Assembly (NCBI GenBank): GCA_033764865.1
Contig: JANRIM010000172.1
Span: 1-8,247, forward strand
Length of the DNA: 8,247 nt
Reading direction: 5' to 3'
DNA from: VFBF01 sp033764865
GTDB taxonomy: Bacteria; Pseudomonadota; Alphaproteobacteria; Caulobacterales; Aquidulcibacteraceae
Shown here: positions 4,911-8,247 of the stretch, piece by piece
Position numbering within the stretch: the first letter of the stretch is position 1
Layout: each line of letters begins with the position of its first letter
Made by a program: the position numbers and the translations under genes
The notes under the pieces: model-generated
What the model was told of the DNA's origin: nothing
Databases searched by the model: none
Seen by the model: only the letters and a program-made list of their open reading frames with translations

Positions 4911-6791
4911 TTGCCGTTTGAAACGTCCATCACCAGCGATTATCTCCCGGCCCACGCGCCGCTGCCGATGATCGAACAACCGGTCTCGCGCCCTGCCTTG
5001 GGCGCGCGCTGGCATGATCCGCGCAGCCTGGCGTGGCGGCGTGCGGGCCTGTTCACCGCAACGTTGGCGTTGACCGGCGCGGCGTTCATGGCTCCGTTCG
5101 ATCTGTTCGCGGGCGATGGGTTCACGCTGGTGGAGACGGCGGGCCTCGTCCTGTTCGGGCCGCTGTTTGTATCCATCGCGTGCTGGTTCTGCAGCGCCCT
5201 CGTGGGTTTCTACCTGCTGGCCTCCCAGCGCCACGACTACGCCGCAGTGGAAGACCTGCCGGCCCCGTCGGCCGGCCGACGCACGGCCCTGCTGGCCGTC
5301 ATCCGCAACGAACAGGCGAGCGCCGTCTACGCCCGTCTGCGGGCGATGGACCAGGCCCTGCGGGCGCGGGGCGCGTCCAGCGCGTTCGATTTCTTCGTTC
5401 TCAGCGACACCAACGATCCCTCGATCGCCGCCCAGGAAGCCGTGCTGGCGGCCCAGGCGCAGAATGGCGGCGGCAGCGCCTTCTACTACCGCCGGCGTCG
5501 GGACAATCGCGGCCGCAAGGCCGGCAACGTCGCCGACTGGGTGCGCAACTTCGGCGGCGCGTACGATTACATGGTGGTGCTGGACGCTGACAGCCTGATG
5601 AGCGCCGAGTTGCTCGTCGGCCTGACCGGCTGGATGGACTCGCGACCGGACCTCGGGCTGATCCAGACCGTGCCGCACGCCGTCCACGGCGAAAGCCTGT
5701 TCGCCCGCCACATCCAATTCGGCATCCGCCTGTATGGCCGCGTCGCGTGCGCGGGCCTTGCGTGGTGGATGGGCAGGGAAGGGCTCTACTGGGGCCACAA
5801 CGCCATGGTGCGGACCCGCGCGTTCGCGGAATCCGCCGGGCTGCCCCGCCTGCCGGGCGAGGCGCCGTTCGGGGGCGACGTGCTCAGCCACGACGTGGTG
5901 GAGAGCTTCTTCATGCGCCGCGACGGCTGGGGTGTGATCCTCGCGCCGAGGCTGGAGGGCTCCTATGAGGAGGCGCCGCCGACGCTGATGGACAACGCCG
6001 CGCGCGACGCCCGCTGGTGCCAGGGAAACTTCCAGCACCTCTCGCTGCTCCGTGCGGAGGGTCTGCACTGGCTGCACCGGGTTCAGATCGGCATGGCGAT
6101 GATGGTCTACGCCGCTGCGCCGCTCTGGCTGGCGTTCCTCGCCGTCGGCGTCATCCTGCGGGTGCAGCAAGGTCTGCCCGAACCGGGCGCGCCCTGGTTC
6201 GAGGGCGGGGCGGAGCGTCTGCTCACGCTCCACTGGAGCATCGTCATGACGGTGGTGATGCTGTTCGGCCCGAAACTCATGGGCGCGGCGCTGGTGGCGA
6301 TGAACCCCGCGGAACGCCGATTGTTCGGCGGCGCCCGCAAGCTGACCATCGGCGTGGCGGCCGAGATCGTAATGTCCGCGGTGTTGGCGCCGCTGCACAT
6401 GCTGTCTTCGTGCCGCGCCGTCGCGCACACGCTGTTCGGCTTCGACAACGGCTGGCGGCCGCAGCGTCGGCGCGCCGATGGTGCAACCCCCTGGGGAGAG
6501 GCCTGGCGCACCTACGGCTGGCAGAGCGGCGCGGGTCTCGTGCTGCTGTTCATCGCCGCGCCCTATTCGGACCTGGTGATCTGGATGGCGCCGATCCTGA
6601 TCGGGCTTCTCTTCGCCGCCCCGTTGGCTGCGCTGACGGCGAGCGCGCAGGTGGGGCTCTGGGCGCGGGAGGCGGGCCTGTTCCTGACGCCGGAGGAAGT
6701 GGCGCCGCCGCCGCTTCTGCGCGGCGCGCTGGCGGAGGCTGGCGCTCTGGAGTCGCCCGCCGGGGCGCAGACCGCGCCCACATACGCATAG
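4911..6791 (+). CDS. opgH: Glucans biosynthesis glucosyltransferase OpgH (MdoH)
   Basis: The 626-residue inner-membrane protein is a family-2 glycosyltransferase of the OpgH/MdoH group, which builds the beta-glucan backbone of osmoregulated periplasmic glucans from UDP-glucose and passes it to the periplasm. Two hydrophobic segments lie near 45-62 and 76-103. The cytoplasmic GT2 domain spans about 124-385 with 'LAVIRNE' at 128-134, 'LSDTNDP' at 164-170, 'GRKAGNVADW' at 201-210, the metal/nucleotide-binding 'DADS' at 225-228, 'GGDVLSHDVVES' at 321-332 and 'RWCQGNFQHLSLL' at 368-380, all in the family order. Further hydrophobic segments are at about 391-417, 440-464, 477-497 and 540-578. It is shorter than the roughly 850-residue E. 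coli protein; much of the difference appears to be in the N-terminal cytoplasmic region. Start is TTG at 4911, supported by GAGGGA; ATG at 4968 is the alternative. No opgG partner is in the window. Its place between nusA and ylxR is unusual. Confidence 0.93.
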   Translation: MPFETSITSDYLPAHAPLPMIEQPVSRPALGARWHDPRSLAWRRAGLFTATLALTGAAFMAPFDLFAGDGFTLVETAGLVLFGPLFVSIACWFCSALVGFYLLASQRHDYAAVEDLPAPSAGRRTALLAVIRNEQASAVYARLRAMDQALRARGASSAFDFFVLSDTNDPSIAAQEAVLAAQAQNGGGSAFYYRRRRDNRGRKAGNVADWVRNFGGAYDYMVVLDADSLMSAELLVGLTGWMDSRPDLGLIQTVPHAVHGESLFARHIQFGIRLYGRVACAGLAWWMGREGLYWGHNAMVRTRAFAESAGLPRLPGEAPFGGDVLSHDVVESFFMRRDGWGVILAPRLEGSYEEAPPTLMDNAARDARWCQGNFQHLSLLRAEGLHWLHRVQIGMAMMVYAAAPLWLAFLAVGVILRVQQGLPEPGAPWFEGGAERLLTLHWSIVMTVVMLFGPKLMGAALVAMNPAERRLFGGARKLTIGVAAEIVMSAVLAPLHMLSSCRAVAHTLFGFDNGWRPQRRRADGATPWGEAWRTYGWQSGAGLVLLFIAAPYSDLVIWMAPILIGLLFAAPLAALTASAQVGLWAREAGLFLTPEEVAPPPLLRGALAEAGALESPAGAQTAPTYA

Positions 6792-6847
6792 GCCTGGAAC
6801 GGGCGGCGGTCGGCGCAAGCGCCAAACTGCTGTAGAGCCTCGCCGTC

Positions 6848-7453
6848 ATGGCTCGCGAACGCACGTGCATCGCCACCGGGGAGACGCTGCCCGAGAGCGC
6901 CCTAATCCGCTTCGCCGCGGCGCCGGACGGCGTCGTGACGCCTGATGTGGCCGCCAAGCTGCCCGGCCGGGGGGTCTGGGTCCGGGCGGACCGCGCATCC
7001 ATTGCGCAGGCCGTCAAGCGGAACGCCTTCGCTCGCGGGCTCAAGACCGCCGCCGTCGCGCCGCCCGACCTCGCGGACCGCGTGGAGGCGCTGCTGGCGC
7101 GCCGTTGCCTCGATCTTCTCGGCATGGCGCGCGGGGCCGGGGCCATCGCCATCGGGACCGTGCAGGCCGAGGACGCCATCCGTCGCACGCCGCCGTTGTG
7201 GCTGATCGAGGCCGCCGATGGCGCGGCGGACGGGCGGCGCAAGCTCATCCAGCTGTCCTTCGGCCTCTGGGGGGCGGAGCCCAGGGTGGCGGGGTGTTTC
7301 ACAAGCACGGAATTGGGCGTGGCGCTGGGGCGTGATCCTGTGGTACACGCCGTGTTGCTCCAAGAGGGCATGGCGCAGCGCTGGACGGTCGAGATCAGCC
7401 GCCTTTCCGGGTTTCGCGCCATTATACCTGCATCCTGGCCCCCCCCGCCCTGA
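6848..7453 (+). CDS. ylxR: YlxR-family RNA-binding protein (DUF448), probably fused to an L7Ae-like domain
   Basis: The 201-residue protein starts at the ATG at 6848, 56 bases after opgH. Residues 4-65 form the YlxR/DUF448 domain: 'ERTCIATGETLPESALIRF' at 4-22, the hallmark 'LPGRGVWV' at 38-45 and 'AVKRNAFARGLK' at 55-66. Residues about 78-175 resemble the L7Ae/L30e-like fold that follows DUF448 in many alphaproteobacterial proteins: 'LDLLGMARGAGAIAIGTVQ' at 88-106, then 'FTSTELGVALGRDPVVHAVL' at 151-170. The role is RNA-associated and not firmly known; YlxR is usually encoded between nusA and infB, as here apart from opgH. The C-terminus ends in 'SWPPPP' over a run of eight C bases (7439-7446). 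One extra C there would carry the frame on for 39 codons to a TGA overlapping the infB ATG, so the exact 3' end should be treated with caution. Confidence 0.92.
   Translation: MARERTCIATGETLPESALIRFAAAPDGVVTPDVAAKLPGRGVWVRADRASIAQAVKRNAFARGLKTAAVAPPDLADRVEALLARRCLDLLGMARGAGAIAIGTVQAEDAIRRTPPLWLIEAADGAADGRRKLIQLSFGLWGAEPRVAGCFTSTELGVALGRDPVVHAVLLQEGMAQRWTVEISRLSGFRAIIPASWPPPP
7439..7446 (+). repeat. C8 homopolymer in the last codons of ylxR
   Basis: Eight consecutive C bases lie just before the ylxR stop codon at 7451-7453. Such tracts are prone to undercalling in sequencing and to polymerase or ribosome slippage. See the finding on the alternative ylxR end. Confidence 0.9.
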
Positions 7454-7562
7454 TCGGCGGCGATGGGCGGGACGGCGCGGCGGCCGGGCACGATGCTCGT
7501 CCACCGGGCCGCCTTTGGCATTTGCCACGTTTTGACCTCGGACTGGACAGCGAAGCGAGCGC

Positions 7563-8247
7563 ATGAGCGATACGACGGAACCGAAAGACGGCGCGAAAGA
7601 CGGCGCGGCGCGCAAACCGCTGACGCTCACCCGCACCACCAGCGGCGGAACGGTACGACAGAGTTTTCCCCACGGCCGCGGCAAGTCGGTGGCGGTGGAA
7701 GTGAAGCAGACCCGCGTGGTCACGCGGCCGGGTCAGGGGCCTGCGGCGGCCGGGGCCGCGCGCCAGGCGCCGGCGGGGCCCACGCCGACGCCGCCGCCGA
7801 TCAACGTCCGTGGTCCCGCGGCCCGTCCATCGGCTCCCGCGCCCGCGCCTTCGGCGTCGTCCGCCCGCGTCGGCGGGCTCTCCACCGCTGAACTCGCCGC
7901 CCGCGAACAGGCCCTGCGCGCCAAACTGCAAGGCGACGAGGAACGCGCCGAACAGCGCCGGCTCGACGAGGAACGTCAGCGCGCGCTGCTGGAGGCCCAG
8001 GCCGCGGCGGCGGCGGCGCGTCGCCTCGAACTGGGCGAACCGGAGGAGGAGCCTGCGGCAGCCGCCGCCGAGGCGGAAGCTACGCCCGACGTGGCGGTGG
8101 AGCCGGAGGTGGAGTCCGCACCTGAGGCGCCCGCCGCCCCGGCCGGTCCGCGCATCGGGGATGTGGCGGTCCGTCCCGCCAATGTGACGGCCATGCGCGC
8201 CGCCGCGGCCGCCGCACGCCCCGCCGCCGCCTCGGCGCCGCCGGCAG
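7563..8247 (+). CDS. infB: Translation initiation factor IF-2, N-terminal part, cut by the window end
   Basis: The frame opens at the ATG at 7563 and stays open to the last base, giving 228 complete codons; the GTPase core lies beyond the window. The N-terminus is typical of alphaproteobacterial IF-2: 'RKPLTLTRTTSGGTVRQSF' at 17-35 followed by 'HGRGKSVAVEVKQTRVV' at 37-53. A Pro/Ala-rich linker (about 57-100) leads to a charged helical segment at about 106-157 ('LSTAELAAREQALRAKL', then 'DEERAEQRRLDEERQRALLE'), matching the IF-2-associated coiled region. Ala/Glu/Pro-rich low-complexity sequence follows. IF-2 is the GTPase that places initiator tRNA on the 30S subunit. Only a weak purine-rich site (GAAGCGAG, 7552-7559) precedes the ATG. 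Position after nusA and ylxR confirms the call. A perfect 12-base tandem duplication encodes a KDGA-KDGA repeat near the start. Confidence 0.95.
   Translation, partial: MSDTTEPKDGAKDGAARKPLTLTRTTSGGTVRQSFPHGRGKSVAVEVKQTRVVTRPGQGPAAAGAARQAPAGPTPTPPPINVRGPAARPSAPAPAPSASSARVGGLSTAELAAREQALRAKLQGDEERAEQRRLDEERQRALLEAQAAAAAARRLELGEPEEEPAAAAAEAEATPDVAVEPEVESAPEAPAAPAGPRIGDVAVRPANVTAMRAAAAAARPAAASAPPA

Noticed and set aside
4563..6818. Very long open frame on the - strand (751 codons) across opgH
   Set aside because: It is antisense to a complete, motif-bearing opgH; composition is Arg/Gln/Ala-rich and lacks domains. It is a GC-driven shadow.
7511..7537. TGGC-ATTT-GCCA hairpin followed by TTTT, and a TTGACC, upstream of infB as terminator or promoter
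   Set aside because: The stem is only 4 bp, and no -10-like hexamer stands at the right distance from TTGACC. Support is too weak for a feature.
1..8247. CRISPR arrays, tRNA or rRNA genes, transposases, phage genes or defence systems
   Set aside because: I saw no regularly spaced repeats, no tRNA-like cloverleaf with TTC motif, and no mobile-element or defence protein motifs on either strand.

Overview
The window is a gene-dense, very GC-rich chromosomal segment with every supported gene on the + strand. It is most likely from an alphaproteobacterium. The evidence is the order trmB ... rimP-nusA ... ylxR-infB, a YlxR/DUF448 protein that appears fused to an L7Ae-like domain, and an IF-2 N-terminus of the alphaproteobacterial type. 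Genus cannot be fixed from the sequence alone.

Layout. (1) 1-546: the 3' part of a Crp/Fnr-family regulator, cut by the window start. (2) 593-2202: trmB (tRNA m7G46 methyltransferase), followed by an alpha/beta hydrolase with an N-terminal membrane anchor; stop and start overlap as ATGA. (3) 2199-2312: a promoter-like element overlapping the hydrolase stop codon, then two tandem hairpins. The second is a strong intrinsic-terminator structure (11-bp stem, GGGA loop, TTTT) placed just ahead of the rimP ribosome binding site. It looks like an attenuator for the rimP-nusA transcript. (4) 2313-4555: rimP and nusA, again overlapping as ATGA. (5) 4556-4910: 355 bases without a convincing gene, filled with strong inverted repeats that resemble a dispersed intergenic palindromic element. 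(6) 4911-6791: opgH, the osmoregulated periplasmic glucan glucosyltransferase, with a TTG start supported by its ribosome binding site. (7) 6848-7453: ylxR. (8) 7563-8247: the 5' part of infB, cut by the window end.

Most of the window is the transcription/translation core operon: ribosome maturation (RimP), elongation/termination/antitermination (NusA), the YlxR RNA-binding protein, and translation initiation (IF-2), with TrmB as the tRNA-modifying neighbour upstream. Two genes do not fit that theme: the hydrolase between trmB and rimP, and opgH, which with its repeat-rich upstream spacer splits nusA from ylxR-infB.

I did not find a clearly new multi-gene system. The points most worth checking are the rimP-nusA leader, a possible NusA feedback switch; the opgH plus palindrome insertion in the nusA-infB operon; and a C8 tract at the 3' end of ylxR, where one extra C would extend the frame to an exact ATGA overlap with infB.
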